Positions 27,204 to 36,884 of a stretch of DNA of 64,000 bases are shown piece after piece (position 1 is the stretch's first letter; each line of letters opens with the position of its first letter). A program made the position numbers and the translations under genes. Origin of the DNA: Paraburkholderia phenazinium. Its GTDB lineage: Bacteria > Pseudomonadota > Gammaproteobacteria > Burkholderiales > Burkholderiaceae. The notes beneath the pieces were generated by a model. That model was not told where the DNA came from and did not search any database. It was given only the letters and a program-made list of their open reading frames with translations. The stretch spans positions 62,001 to 126,000 of the forward strand of contig NZ_FNCJ01000001.1 of assembly GCF_900100735.1 (NCBI RefSeq), written 5' to 3'.

Positions 27204-28060
27204 GCGGCGCGCCTTTCCTGCTGATCGACGCCGGTAATAGCCGCATCAAATGGGCGCTGGTGCAGGCCGACGGCACGCAGAGTCATGCGGGCGCGCTTGG
27301 GCACGGGGGCGTTGACGAACCCGACTGGTCAGCCCTGCCGCGCCCCGCCAGCGCATGGATTTCCAATGTGGCGGGCGCAGCAGTCGCGCAACGCCTCGCG
27401 ACTCTGCTCGACGCCCACTGGCCCGGCCTGCCGCGCACGATTATCCGCGCCTGCGAGCAGCAATGCGGCGTGACCAACGGCTATACGACCCCTGGCGCGC
27501 TCGGCAGCGACCGCTGGGCCGGCCTGATCGGCGCGCACGCAGCCTTTCCGGGCGAACCGCTGCTGATCGCGACCTTCGGCACCGCGACCACGCTGGAGGC
27601 GCTGCGCGCCGATGGCATGTTTGTCGGCGGACTGATCGCGCCCGGCTGGTCGCTGATGATGCGCTCGCTCGGCGAGCATACGGCGCAACTGCCCACACTC
27701 GACGCCAACGCGGCGCGCGGCCTGCTCGCATCCGGCGCAGAGACAACCGCGGCAAACCCGGCAAGCACGGCCGGCAACGGCCAGGCGTCCGGCGACGCCA
27801 AACCCCGCGGCCCGTTCTTCGCCACCGACACGCCACGCTCGCTCTCCGCCGGTTGCGCACTGGCGCAAGCCGGCCTGATCGAACGCATGTGGCACGACCT
27901 GCAGGACGCATGGGGCATACCGGTGCGGCTCGTCGTGGGTGGCGGCGCCGCGAACGAAGTGACAGGCGCACTCAAAGTGCCGCATACTCGCCACGATTCG
28001 CTCGTGCTATCGGGTCTCGCGCTGATTGCCGCCGCCGGCGCGCCAGCCGGGCACCGCTGA
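27200..28060 (+). CDS. coaX: Type III pantothenate kinase
   Basis: It catalyses ATP-dependent phosphorylation of pantothenate, the first step of coenzyme A synthesis. The 286-aa protein shows the ASKHA-fold phosphate loop [14 protein letters not shown] at its N-terminus, [12 protein letters not shown] with the catalytic Asp, and the adenosine region [11 protein letters not shown]. An Ala/Gly-rich insert (about residues 180-205) is poorly conserved. It is coupled to birA by a 4-bp overlap and is followed 47 bp later by a small membrane-anchored protein gene. Confidence 0.94.
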   Translation: MSGAPFLLIDAGNSRIKWALVQADGTQSHAGALGHGGVDEPDWSALPRPASAWISNVAGAAVAQRLATLLDAHWPGLPRTIIRACEQQCGVTNGYTTPGALGSDRWAGLIGAHAAFPGEPLLIATFGTATTLEALRADGMFVGGLIAPGWSLMMRSLGEHTAQLPTLDANAARGLLASGAETTAANPASTAGNGQASGDAKPRGPFFATDTPRSLSAGCALAQAGLIERMWHDLQDAWGIPVRLVVGGGAANEVTGALKVPHTRHDSLVLSGLALIAAAGAPAGHR

Positions 28061-28107
28061 GCATCGCTATTGACGCACGCCGCACCCTTTAGACGGAGAC
28101 TCCAACG

Positions 28108-28341
28108 ATGCTGCGCTGGCTGATCGCTATTCTGTTTCTCGCCAACATGCTCGCGTTCGTAACGGTACGCGGCATGTTCGGGCCGGCACCCCTCGCGGGC
28201 GCGCGCGAGCCGAATCATCTGAATCGCCAGATTCACCCGGAAACGCTGAAGGTGCAGCCGGTTGCGGAGGCGGCCGACCTTGCGGTGGTCGGCGGACCGG
28301 CCCCGGCACCGGCAATTTCGGCGTCGGAACTGTCGCAGTAA
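28108..28341 (+). CDS. Small membrane-anchored protein of unknown function
   Basis: A 77-aa protein with one hydrophobic segment (about residues 3-20) followed by a Pro/Ala-rich tail. A ribosome site (ACGGAGA) precedes ATG 28108. No domain is recognised. In related genomes coaX is often followed by a short or SPOR-type protein starting the same way, so this may be a member that lacks the SPOR domain. It probably sits in the inner membrane with its tail in the periplasm. Confidence 0.55.
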   Translation: MLRWLIAILFLANMLAFVTVRGMFGPAPLAGAREPNHLNRQIHPETLKVQPVAEAADLAVVGGPAPAPAISASELSQ

Positions 28342-28381
28342 CCTGCAGGTCCCGCGCTGATGCGCCGGGTTGCCTGGGCCC

Positions 28382-28864
28382 TCACCCCTGAGCGCGGACC
28401 TTCTTCAACAGCGCGGTCGTCGAGCGGTCGTGCTCGAACGGAATCGCCAGCGCACGGCCGCCCCAGCCACGCACCAGCGCCGACTCGGGCAGCTTGTCCA
28501 TATCGTAGTCGCCGCCTTTGACCAGCACGTCGGGGTGCAGCGCTTCGATCAGCGACACCGGCGTCTGCTCCTCGAAGCACACCACCCAGTCCACGCTTTC
28601 CAGCGCAGCAAGCAAGGCCATCCGGTCGGCTTCGTTGTTGATCGGCCGGTCGTCGCCCTTGCCGAGCCGGCGTACCGACGCATCGCTATTCACCCCGACG
28701 ATCAGGCACGCACCCAAGGCTTTTGCATCGGCCAGATAGGTGACGTGACCGCGATGCAGGATGTCGAACACCCCGTTCGTGAACACCACCGGCCCGGTAA
28801 GCGAGGGGCGCAGTTGAGCAAGGGCGTCGCGGGTCGTGAGCTTGCGTTCGAAAATGGCTGACAT
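28382..28864 (-). CDS. rfaE2: D-glycero-beta-D-manno-heptose 1-phosphate adenylyltransferase
   Basis: It activates heptose 1-phosphate to ADP-heptose for lipopolysaccharide inner core synthesis. The 160-aa protein is the stand-alone C-terminal (RfaE2/HldE-C) nucleotidyltransferase. The nucleotide-binding motif is VFTNGVFDILHRGHVTYL (HxGH), and the KMSKS-equivalent end region is VRGWGGRALAIPFEHDRSTTALLKK. ATG 28864 is preferred over longer starts. Separate E1 kinase and E2 transferase genes are usual in Burkholderiales; the kinase gene is not in this window. Confidence 0.93.
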   Translation of the reverse strand: MSAIFERKLTTRDALAQLRPSLTGPVVFTNGVFDILHRGHVTYLADAKALGACLIVGVNSDASVRRLGKGDDRPINNEADRMALLAALESVDWVVCFEEQTPVSLIEALHPDVLVKGGDYDMDKLPESALVRGWGGRALAIPFEHDRSTTALLKKVRAQG

Positions 28865-28895
28865 GGGGAAATCGAAGAAAAGAGAAAAATAGGCA

Positions 28896-28929
28896 AACGG
28901 CCCGGCAGGCTTGCGCCTGTCGGGCCGTT
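28896..28929 (-). terminator. Terminator of the ferritin-like gene
   Basis: A 15-bp stem (one G-U pair in RNA) with the loop TTGC is followed on the minus strand by a T-rich stretch (CCTATTTTTCTC). It lies 84 bp after the ferritin-like stop and just upstream of rfaE2, separating the two transcripts. Confidence 0.8.
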
Positions 28930-29012
28930 CGTCACACGCTATATCACGCCGTGTCTGCCAGCTGGCGCCGCCTGCGCTCGACTCAACAAGCGCACGCCAA
29001 CGCACGAAGCCA

Positions 29013-29885
29013 TCAGGCCGGCTGTTCAGCCGTTTTCTGGTCGGCCTGCAAACGCGCCACGACTTCCTTGCGATAGCGGTTCAGTTCCTGAGCCGTGTTG
29101 AAAGTGCGCTCGAACAGGATGGACAGGTTGTGCAGGATACGTTCGACCACTTTCTTTTCCCAGCCGTCGTCGAAACGGATCTGCTCGTCGAGCCAGCGTT
29201 CGAGCCATTCCGGATCCGGCAGGCGCGACTGGATCGTGTCGCGCGGGAACAGAGCCTGATTCACGTGCAGGTTGGTCGGGTGCAGCGGCTTTTCCGTGCG
29301 GCGCGCCGACGCCATCAACACGCCGATCTTGGCGAACGCAGCACGCGCCACATCGCCGCAATTGTTCATGGCCTTCTTCATGTAGCGCAGGTACGCGCCG
29401 CCATGACGCGCTTCGTCACGCGAAATGGTTTCGTAGATGGCCTTGATGACCGGCTCCGTGTGCCATTCGGCCGCACGACGGTACCAGTGGTTCAGGCGAA
29501 TCTCGCCGCAGAAGTGCAGCATCAGCGTTTCGAGCGGCGGCGCCGGATCGAATTCGAAGCGCACGGCGTGCAGCTCTTCTTCGGTCGGGCACAGTTCCGG
29601 CTTGAAACGGCGCAGATATTCCATCAGCACCAGCGAGTGTTTCTGTTCTTCGAAGAACCACACGCTCATGAAGGCCGAGAAGTCGCTGTCGTGGTGATTG
29701 TCGCGCAGGAACATTTCCGTTGCGGGCAACGCGGACCATTCGGTGATCGCGTTCATCTTGATCGTCGCGGCCTGCTCGTCGGTCAAGAGCGATGCATCGA
29801 ACTTGTCCCAGGGAATGTCTTTCTCCATGTCCCATCGAACGGATTCGAGCGATTTATAAAGTTCCGGATAAAGCATGGTGTTCAT
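29013..29885 (-). CDS. Ferritin-like diiron protein
   Basis: A 290-aa helical protein of the ferritin-like superfamily. Candidate diiron ligands lie in two ExxH motifs: EEQKH near residue 79 and RDEARHG near 155, with further Glu residues at EWSALPATE and LHFCGEI. The family includes acyl-ACP desaturase-like and ribonucleotide-reductase-R2-like oxidases; no substrate can be assigned. ATG 29885 is chosen; a longer frame upstream lacks conservation features. It is monocistronic, ending in a strong terminator. Confidence 0.8.
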   Translation of the reverse strand: MNTMLYPELYKSLESVRWDMEKDIPWDKFDASLLTDEQAATIKMNAITEWSALPATEMFLRDNHHDSDFSAFMSVWFFEEQKHSLVLMEYLRRFKPELCPTEEELHAVRFEFDPAPPLETLMLHFCGEIRLNHWYRRAAEWHTEPVIKAIYETISRDEARHGGAYLRYMKKAMNNCGDVARAAFAKIGVLMASARRTEKPLHPTNLHVNQALFPRDTIQSRLPDPEWLERWLDEQIRFDDGWEKKVVERILHNLSILFERTFNTAQELNRYRKEVVARLQADQKTAEQPA

Positions 29886-30266
29886 AGTCCCACCCCTGTT
29901 CTGCGCATTGCGACGTCTGTTTGTGTCTATTGCTATTGTTGCTACCGGCGAACGAAACACACGCGTTCGCGAGCCAAGCATTCAATTTTACGCGGGAATC
30001 GGCCGCTTAGATGCACCTTACGGCAAAGAAGTCGTTCGGTGTTCTTGGGTTCGCGCCTGCCGAACTTTCGCACCAAGCCGCTCGAACTGGCGGCGCTGCC
30101 GACAGCAAAGGCGGCTGCAAACGCCCGCCCACCGGGCAACAACGGGCGGCGGACTGGTTGTTTTCGGGCACGCCCAAGAGCCAAATAAAGCTTTCACCAT
30201 GATAGCACGCTGCCCTGGCAGCCTTACCTTACATAGGGTCATAAGGACGCGGCGCCTTGATCGATC
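29886..30266. other. Intergenic region upstream of the ferritin-like gene
   Basis: A 381-bp stretch with no convincing gene. A minus-strand -10-like TAAAAT at 29985-29990 could belong to the ferritin-like gene. The remainder (30020-30200) is domain-free, and the downstream patatin gene ends at 30267 without a clear terminator. Confidence 0.4.
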
Positions 30267-31463
30267 TCAATAAGATAGCGGTCCTTCGTGTTTTGACTGT
30301 GACGAATCGTTAATTCCCGCGCGGCCGATCCATGCGGCGATCTCGTCGCGCTGCGCGAACGCGTCACGGTGTCCCAGTTCGATCAGCTCGCGGGTGAACT
30401 CGCTTTCGAACAGCAAATAGCTGGCAAACGACGCCCCGGACGCCCGGTTGCCGCCCACGGCGCCCAGCAGGCCGCGCACCGTCCGTGGCAGGCGTTGCAG
30501 ATGGCGTGCCGCAATCACTTCGATGCGCTCGCTCGGCGCGATCGCCAGCACGTCGATATGGCGCCAGCCGCTCTCCGGTTCCACCGTGTGCGGCAGGTGC
30601 AGCACCATCCGGTTGATGTGCTCGATCCGTTCGATGTCGGCGCCGAGCGCATCGAGGAACACGCTTGCCAGCACCTGCTGGCCGATCTGCGCGAGCGACG
30701 GATACGCGTTGTCGCGTCCAGCCGCGGGCACCTCCGGGCGCGGCGCGGCGGCGCCGATCACGACGATACGGTCCGCGCCGAAATGAATCGCCGGGCTGAG
30801 CGGGGCGATCTGGCGAATCGAGCCGTCGCCGAAATACTCGTGGCGGCCGTCCAGTTCCAGCGGCACGGCGGGAAATATGTAGGGAATCGCCGAGGATGCA
30901 AGCAGATGCGCGGGTGTCAGTTCGACCATTCGCGCGGTGCGCTGCGCACGCCGCCACGCATGGATCGGCTCGCTCGCCTGGTAGAAGGTCAGATGTTGTC
31001 CTGACGAATAGCTGAGAGCGGTAATGGACAGCGCGTGCAACGCCCGCGTATCGAGCATCTGATCGATGCGATGGAAACTGAGCGCCTCGCGCAGAAGGTG
31101 GGCGAGCGGCGCGTTGTCGAGCAGCGCGCGCGGCGAACGGCGCGCAGCCCAACCGAAGCTCATCGCGGCCAGCCAGCGCGCACCGGCTCCGATCATGCCG
31201 GGCCAGTCCGTGCGGTACACGTGATGCGCATGCATGGCCGACCAGACCTTCACGAGCCGCTCGGCGCCACGCGAGAAATCGTCGGCGTGGCTCGCGATGG
31301 AGGTTGCGTTGATCGCGCCGGCCGAGGTGCCGCAGATCACGCTGAAGGGCGACGCGCGGGAGTCCGGCGCTGCCTCGCGAGCGATTTCGGCGAGCGCCTG
31401 CAGCGCGCCCACCTGATAGGCGGCGCGGGCGCCGCCGCCCATTAGAACCAGCGCGAGCCGCAT
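30267..31463 (-). CDS. Patatin-like phospholipase
   Basis: A 398-aa serine hydrolase with the patatin Ser-Asp dyad. The oxyanion loop is MGGGARAAYQVG (residues 8-19), the nucleophile is Ser47 in GTSAGA, and the acid is probably Asp213 in FGDGSIRQ, where the common DGG/DGA is DGS. The start at 31463 is chosen because conserved sequence begins there. It lies 34 bp downstream of the PhaM gene on the same strand, so a role at polyhydroxybutyrate granules or their phospholipid surface is possible. The family also includes acyl-lipid hydrolases of other roles. Confidence 0.87.
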   Translation of the reverse strand: MRLALVLMGGGARAAYQVGALQALAEIAREAAPDSRASPFSVICGTSAGAINATSIASHADDFSRGAERLVKVWSAMHAHHVYRTDWPGMIGAGARWLAAMSFGWAARRSPRALLDNAPLAHLLREALSFHRIDQMLDTRALHALSITALSYSSGQHLTFYQASEPIHAWRRAQRTARMVELTPAHLLASSAIPYIFPAVPLELDGRHEYFGDGSIRQIAPLSPAIHFGADRIVVIGAAAPRPEVPAAGRDNAYPSLAQIGQQVLASVFLDALGADIERIEHINRMVLHLPHTVEPESGWRHIDVLAIAPSERIEVIAARHLQRLPRTVRGLLGAVGGNRASGASFASYLLFESEFTRELIELGHRDAFAQRDEIAAWIGRAGINDSSQSKHEGPLSY

Positions 31464-31497
31464 GCCGGAGAGAGGCGTTGCATCACGCTGCGCCGCT

Positions 31498-32277
31498 TCA
31501 CTCGGGCTGCGAAGGCGTCTTTTTGGCAGCGCGCGGCCGGCTCGCCGAGGCGCTCGACGAAGCACCCGAAGACCTGGCCGCAGGCGCGCGCCTGGCCGCC
31601 GGCTCCCTGGCTGATGGCTTGTCAGCGGCAGGCTTGGCGGCAGCGGCCGATTCTGGTGCAGCTGCACTGTCCGACGCATCGGCGCCCGCCGCCGCAGTTG
31701 CTGTGGCCGCAGCAGGTTGCGCCATGGCGAACTGCGCGATCTGGTTGAACTGCGATTGCAGCAGGTTCCACCAGGCCGAGGCATCGAAGCCAGGTGCCTC
31801 AGCGCCACCGCCCGCCTCGGGCTCAGCGGGGTCTGCCGCCTCGGCGCGCTGCGCAGCCTCTGGCTCGCGACGCGGTGGTTCGGCTGCAGCAGTTGCTGCA
31901 GCGGCGGCCGCCGGTTGCGCCATCGACTGCTGCGCGAACGCTCCAAAGGCCCGCAGCGTCGCAAGCGTGGCCCGCTGCACTTCGAGCGCCTGAATGGCCG
32001 ACTGCAGCATGTTCAGATTCAGCTTGAGCCATTGCTCGACCGCACGCATATCGGTGATGCGCTTGTCGAGTTCCTCGACGTTGGTCAGCGGCGCCATCAT
32101 GTCGGACATCATCGACAGCGATGGCCCGAGCCCATGGCCCCCGCCCGTCTGAGCCGCGGGAAAGGCCGAGCCGAACGGCGTGAGGCGCATCATGTCCCAC
32201 ATGCGATCCATCATCTCGCCGGGCGGAAAACCCGGGAAGCCGGGGAAGGGCGGCGTGGAGCCAGGTGTATCGGTCAT
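31498..32277 (-). CDS. phaM: Polyhydroxyalkanoate granule-associated protein PhaM
   Basis: A 259-aa PhaM-family protein. The N-terminal half (residues 1-110) carries PFPGFPGFPPGEMMDRMWDM-type sequence and LTNVEELDKRITDMRAVEQW, the region that binds PHB synthase PhaC in Ralstonia. The middle is Ala-rich. The C-terminus is basic and histone-H1-like (RRAPAAR, RPRAAKKTP) and binds DNA in characterised homologues, tethering PHB granules to the nucleoid. It is followed closely by a patatin gene in the same direction. ATG 32277 is chosen as the start. Confidence 0.85.
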   Translation of the reverse strand: MTDTPGSTPPFPGFPGFPPGEMMDRMWDMMRLTPFGSAFPAAQTGGGHGLGPSLSMMSDMMAPLTNVEELDKRITDMRAVEQWLKLNLNMLQSAIQALEVQRATLATLRAFGAFAQQSMAQPAAAAAATAAAEPPRREPEAAQRAEAADPAEPEAGGGAEAPGFDASAWWNLLQSQFNQIAQFAMAQPAAATATAAAGADASDSAAAPESAAAAKPAADKPSAREPAARRAPAARSSGASSSASASRPRAAKKTPSQPE

Positions 32278-32394
32278 GTTGTTCTCCTCGCAGCAGACAG
32301 GAATGGAATTGGCGCAATCCGACGCGCGTTTCATCCGATCATACCGCGCGAAAAGAGGTTGTTACGCAAGGTTGGCGGATGAGACCAGGGTACG

Positions 32395-33285
32395 TCAGGC
32401 GGCATGCCCGCCGGATCCGCCACGGCCAGGTGGATTGCCCTTCGCTGCATCGGCGCCGCGAAAATCCGGTGCACGCCGCTCGCGCAGCGAGGTTACCCCT
32501 TCGCGCACATCAGGGCCGGCAAAGCCCATGAATTCGAGCGCGAGCGAGGTATCGAAGGCTGGCCCCGCCGAGCGCAGCCAGTTGTTCAAGGCGTACTTGG
32601 TCCAGCGAATCGCCGTCTGCGATCCATGTGCCAGTTTCTCGGCGACTTCGAATGCTTTGGGCAACAGATCATGTTCGTAGACCGCGAGCGACACCAGCCC
32701 GATCCGCTCAGCTTCCTCGCCGCTCACCGGCTCGCACAGCAGCAGGTAGTACTTGGCCTTCGCCATGCCGCACAGCAGCGGCCAAACGATCGCCGCGTGA
32801 TCGCCCGCGGCAACGCCCAGCCGCGTATGGCCGTCGATGATGCGCGCACTCTTCGTCGCAATCGAGATATCGGCGAGCAGCCCCGCCACCAGCCCAGCGC
32901 CGACCGCCGGACCGTGCATGGCAGAGACGATCGGCTTGCTGCAGTTGATGACGTTGTAGACGAGGTCGCGCGCCTCGCGCCAGACGCGCGTGCGGACCTC
33001 GAAGTCGGTCGCCATCTGCTCGACCAGATGCAGATCGCCGCCCGCCGAAAAGCCCTTGCCCTCGCCGCGAATCACGGCGACCCGCGTGTCCGGGTCGCGG
33101 TCGATATCGCGCCAGATTTCGGCGAGCTCGTAATGCATGCGCTCGTCCGCCGTCGCGAGTCCGCTCTTGTTTGCGCCCTCGCCGCTCATGATGACTTCGA
33201 GGATGCCATGCGGATGCCGCCGCAAGCGCAGCGAACGGTAATGCGAGTAGAAGGCGGGATCGTTGATCGGTGATTCGTGTGACAT
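32395..33285 (-). CDS. Enoyl-CoA hydratase/isomerase family protein
   Basis: A 296-aa crotonase-fold protein. The oxyanion-hole regions are [18 protein letters not shown] and [21 protein letters not shown]. The Glu found at the first catalytic position of true hydratases is not obvious; the second region has [12 protein letters not shown], so the exact reaction is uncertain. The C-terminal 25 residues are a Gly-rich tail. The gene lies near a branched-chain-type binding protein and an FAA hydrolase on the same strand, hinting at catabolism of an acid or aromatic compound. ATG 33285 is chosen. Confidence 0.83.
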   Translation of the reverse strand: MSHESPINDPAFYSHYRSLRLRRHPHGILEVIMSGEGANKSGLATADERMHYELAEIWRDIDRDPDTRVAVIRGEGKGFSAGGDLHLVEQMATDFEVRTRVWREARDLVYNVINCSKPIVSAMHGPAVGAGLVAGLLADISIATKSARIIDGHTRLGVAAGDHAAIVWPLLCGMAKAKYYLLLCEPVSGEEAERIGLVSLAVYEHDLLPKAFEVAEKLAHGSQTAIRWTKYALNNWLRSAGPAFDTSLALEFMGFAGPDVREGVTSLRERRAPDFRGADAAKGNPPGRGGSGGHAA

Positions 33286-33371
33286 GGTGGTCAGTCCGGT
33301 AGTTCGGATCGCAATGGATCGATGCGTCAATGTTGAACGCCTGGCGGCGCGTGGTGCGCGCCGCTGCACAT

Positions 33372-34607
33372 TCAGTCTGGTTGATAAACCCACTTGCCGT
33401 TATTGATTTCGACCATCACGCGAGCGCGCTGGTCGAGTCCGAGGTGATCGGTCGGACTCATGTTGACGACACCGTTAGTGTCCGCCAGAGCGTGCGTCGC
33501 TTCCAGCGCATCGCGCAAGGCATGACGAAATTCCGGGGTGCCGGGTTGTGCGCTTTTCAGCGCGAGCGGCACGGCGTTCGACAGCAGCATGCCCGCGTCC
33601 CACGTGTACGAGCCGAACGCCGATACGCTGCCCGCCCCATGCACGGCTTCGAAGCGCGCGATGTAGTCGAGCGCGAGGCGCTTCGCCGGATGGCCGGCCG
33701 GCAGTTGCGCCGCGACCAGCACGGGACTCGCCGGCAGGAAGGTGCCGTTGCAGTCCGCGCCGCAGACGCGCAGGAAGTCGTTATTGCCCACGCCGTGGTT
33801 GTGGTAGATCAAGCCCTTGTAGCCACGCTCCTTGAGTGTGCGCGGCGGCAAGGCGGCGGGCGTGCCCGCTGCGCCCACCACGACGGCATCGGGATGAGTG
33901 GCGAGAATCTTCAGCACCTGACCCGTCACGCTTGGATCGGTGCGGTTAAAGCGCTCGCTCGCGACCACGCTGATGTGATGCAGTTCGGCGAACTTCGCGA
34001 CTTCGGCATAAAAGGTTTCGCCGAGCGCATCGGCCTGGCCGATGTAGGCAATCGTCTTCACGCCGTGCGAGCTGGCGTGTGCGGTGATCGCCGAGGCCAT
34101 CATCGCGTCGGTTTGCGGCGTCTTGAACATCCAGTGACGCTTCGCATCGACCGGTTCGATGATCTTCGCGGACGACGCTAGCGAGATGGTCGGCGTCTCA
34201 CCTTCGGCGATGACGTCGATCATCGCTAGCGTATTGGGGGTGATCGAAGAACCGATGATCGCATCGACGTGATCTTCGGAGATCAGCTTCTTGGTGTCCT
34301 GCACAGCCTGGGTGGTGTCCGAGGCATCGTCGAGCACGATGTACTCGACCTTCTGGCCGCCCATCGTCTTCGGCAGCATGGCAGCGGTATCGCGAGCCGG
34401 AATGCCCAGCGAAGCCGCCGGGCCGGTCAGCGACAGCACCAGTCCGATCTTCACCTGCGCCAATGCGAAAGCCGGCCAGGCGGTGCAGAGCGCGGCAATA
34501 AGGTGTGCGGCCCGCGGGCGGCGGGAGATGGGCAGGTTCGGCAGCGTCGCCGCACAGGCACGCCGGGTTGCCGGCGCCAACGCAAATGCAAACGAGCGCA
34601 GTCGCAT
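33372..34607 (-). CDS. Branched-chain amino acid-type ABC binding protein
   Basis: A 411-aa Peripla_BP_6 (LivJ/LivK-like) protein. A long basic N-terminus of about 30 residues precedes the hydrophobic signal region ending FALAQV. The mature start [22 protein letters not shown] is typical of the family, followed by the [17 protein letters not shown] region. No permease or ATPase genes accompany it, so it must share transport partners encoded elsewhere. Its ligand could be an amino acid or an aromatic acid, as many soil-bacterial members bind the latter. Confidence 0.85.
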   Translation of the reverse strand: MRLRSFAFALAPATRRACAATLPNLPISRRPRAAHLIAALCTAWPAFALAQVKIGLVLSLTGPAASLGIPARDTAAMLPKTMGGQKVEYIVLDDASDTTQAVQDTKKLISEDHVDAIIGSSITPNTLAMIDVIAEGETPTISLASSAKIIEPVDAKRHWMFKTPQTDAMMASAITAHASSHGVKTIAYIGQADALGETFYAEVAKFAELHHISVVASERFNRTDPSVTGQVLKILATHPDAVVVGAAGTPAALPPRTLKERGYKGLIYHNHGVGNNDFLRVCGADCNGTFLPASPVLVAAQLPAGHPAKRLALDYIARFEAVHGAGSVSAFGSYTWDAGMLLSNAVPLALKSAQPGTPEFRHALRDALEATHALADTNGVVNMSPTDHLGLDQRARVMVEINNGKWVYQPD

Positions 34608-34814
34608 GCATGTCTCCTTATCGTGGCTTTTTCGTTATGTTCCACTTCGCCGTTGCGGGGCCTGCGGCGGATCAAGGCGAGCCGTTGTGAGCCCTCACCT
34701 CGCCGCGACAGCAGCGGCGGCGCGCCAGCCGGTGGTCGCTGCGCGTCAGCCAGTGTAGCGGCGCCCGAGCGCGCCGGTATCGGGCGAAACCCTCTCGAGC
34801 GCGCTGCAGGCGCT

Positions 34815-35807
34815 TTAGCGCGCGCCGTCCAGCGGCGCAATGCCCTGCTCGATCGAACCGAAGATCGACTTGCCCGCCTCATCGAACATCTCGATCTTGA
34901 CCGTATCGCCGTATTTCATGAACTCGGTCTGCGGTGCGCCATGCTCGATGGTTTCGAGGCAGCGCTTCTCGGCGATACAGCAGTAGCCGCGTTTGGCATC
35001 TTTGTTCGACACCGTGCCCGAGCCGACGATCGATCCCGCGCGCAGATTGCGCGTCTTCGCCGCATGCGCGATCAACTGGCCGAAGTGGAACACCATGTCG
35101 GTGCCGGCATCCGGCTGGCCGACCTTCTTGCCGTTCCAGTGGACGATCATCGGCCGGTGCACGCGGCCCTCGCGCCAGTGCTCGCCGAGTTCGTCCGGCG
35201 TGACGGCAACCGGCGCGAACGAGGTAGCAGGCTTGCTTTGGAAGAAACCGAAGCCCTTTGCCAGTTCCGCCGGAATCAGGTTGCGCAGCGACACGTCGTT
35301 GACCAGCGTGATCAAACGCACGCCCTTGAGCGCCTGGTCGGGCGTCGCGCCCATCGGAACGTCGGTGGTAATGACCGCGACTTCGGCTTCGAAGTCGATG
35401 CCGAACGCTTCCGAGGCGCACACCACGTCGTCTTTCGGGCCGATGAAGTCGTCGCTGCCGCCCTGATACATCAACGGATCGGTCCAGAACTCAGACGGCA
35501 TTTCCGCACCGCGCGCGCGGCGCACCAGTTCGACGTGATTCACATACGAGGAGCCGTCGGCCCACTGGAACGCGCGCGGCAGCGGCGCCATGCATTCCTT
35601 GGCCTCGAACGCAAAGCTGTTGCGCGCCCGGCCCTGGTTGAGCGAGTCGTACAGATCCTGCAGTTGCGGCGCGTAGAAGGTCCAGTCGTCGAGCACGCGT
35701 TGCAGCGTCGGCGCAATCGCGTCGGCGATGGCGGCGGTGTGCAGGTCGCGGGACACGACGATCAGTTGGCCGTCGCGCGTGCCGTCCTTCAGCGTGGCAA
35801 GTTTCAT
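34815..35807 (-). CDS. Fumarylacetoacetate hydrolase family protein
   Basis: A 330-aa FAH-family protein. The metal-binding acidic residues are seen in FEAEVAVIT, together with AFGIDFEAEVA and the downstream SGTVSNKD. The family hydrolyses or decarboxylates fumarylacetoacetate-like diketo acids. The N-terminal domain LATLKDGTRDGQLIVVSRD is typical of the bacterial group near maiA and hmgA, but those genes are not present here. It is divergent from an IclR-family regulator, the probable controller. The substrate is inferred by family only. Confidence 0.87.
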   Translation of the reverse strand: MKLATLKDGTRDGQLIVVSRDLHTAAIADAIAPTLQRVLDDWTFYAPQLQDLYDSLNQGRARNSFAFEAKECMAPLPRAFQWADGSSYVNHVELVRRARGAEMPSEFWTDPLMYQGGSDDFIGPKDDVVCASEAFGIDFEAEVAVITTDVPMGATPDQALKGVRLITLVNDVSLRNLIPAELAKGFGFFQSKPATSFAPVAVTPDELGEHWREGRVHRPMIVHWNGKKVGQPDAGTDMVFHFGQLIAHAAKTRNLRAGSIVGSGTVSNKDAKRGYCCIAEKRCLETIEHGAPQTEFMKYGDTVKIEMFDEAGKSIFGSIEQGIAPLDGAR

Positions 35808-35983
35808 AGGGGGAATGAGCCGTGTTAGTGACGATAGAGGGAATCTATTCTACGATGGTGAATCGCCGCAGCCCAGATGGGCTGTAAATGTGCTGGTTCA
35901 TGCACCCCGGCTGCGGGAATCGCCGTGCCACGCCAGCGGCCTTTCCACCCGATTCACCGTCCCGCGCCACGTGCGCCTTGCTT

Positions 35984-36883
35984 ATGCCTTCAGTAGCCCG
36001 CTCCGGCGCGATTGCCGCCGACGCCGAAACCACCGCAGCGACCGACCCGGCCGAGCCGCTCGACGCCGCCGAGGACGACACCGCAGATGCCGGCGAGGAG
36101 AAGCTGCGCTCGGGCATTCAGTCGATCGAGGTCGGTTTCCGTCTGCTCGAGGTGCTGACCCACGAGCCGCGCGCCATGATGCTGCGCGATCTGGCGCAGC
36201 GGGCCGGCATGAGCCCTGCCAAAGCGCACCGCTACCTGGTCAGTTTCCTGCGCCTCGGCGTCGTCGCGCAGGACCCGCTATCCGGGCGCTACGAGCTAGG
36301 CGGCTTCGCGCTGCAACTGGGACTCGCGCGGCTTGCGCGGGTCGACGGCGTGAAGCTCGCGCGCATCGCGCTCGCCGAACTGCGCGATCGCCTCGACCTG
36401 ACCGTAGGCATCGCCGTATGGGGCAATCAGGGGCCGACCGTCGTGCACTGGATGGAATCGAGCCATCCCGCCAAGGCCTCGCTCAGGCTCGGCGACGTGA
36501 TGCCGTTGCTCGGCTCCGCCACCGGCCTGCTGTTCGCCGCTTACCTGCCGGCGAGCAAGACCGCCGCGATGATCGAGCGCGAACTCGCCGATTCGCGCCG
36601 CTCGTCGCACACGGACGCTCCGCGTACGCCCGAAGATGTCGAGCGGGTGCTCGCGGACGTACGCAGACACGAAGCCGCTCGGGTGGAAGGCATGCTGCTG
36701 CCGACCATCCACGCGTTCTGCATGCCGGTTTTCGATTCGACCGGCGACCTGGCCCTCGGCTTGATTGCGCTCGGCCATGAGGGCGCGTTCGATATCCGCT
36801 GGGACGGTGAGATCGATACGGCGCTGCGCGAGTGCGCGCGCAAATTGTCGTACGAACTGGGCTATAGTCCGACGCCGCGTTAG
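35984..36883 (+). CDS. IclR-family transcriptional regulator
   Basis: A 299-aa regulator. An Ala/Asp-rich N-terminal extension of about 38 residues precedes the IclR winged HTH (IQSIEVGFRLLEVLTHEP, AGMSPAKAHRYLVSFLRLGVV). The C-terminal ligand-binding domain spans about 120-290, with GLLFAAYLPASK and MPVFDSTGDLALGLIALG. The start is ATG 35984; the frame extends further upstream without conserved features. IclR proteins commonly control aromatic-acid catabolism, and the divergent FAA hydrolase gene is the likely target. One base separates its stop from the following gene. Confidence 0.88.
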   Translation: MPSVARSGAIAADAETTAATDPAEPLDAAEDDTADAGEEKLRSGIQSIEVGFRLLEVLTHEPRAMMLRDLAQRAGMSPAKAHRYLVSFLRLGVVAQDPLSGRYELGGFALQLGLARLARVDGVKLARIALAELRDRLDLTVGIAVWGNQGPTVVHWMESSHPAKASLRLGDVMPLLGSATGLLFAAYLPASKTAAMIERELADSRRSSHTDAPRTPEDVERVLADVRRHEAARVEGMLLPTIHAFCMPVFDSTGDLALGLIALGHEGAFDIRWDGEIDTALRECARKLSYELGYSPTPR

Positions 36884-36884
36884 G

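Noticed and set aside
31464..31964. 167-residue extension of the patatin frame
   Set aside because: It overlaps phaM on the same strand in another frame and is Arg/Pro-rich; conserved patatin sequence begins at 31463.
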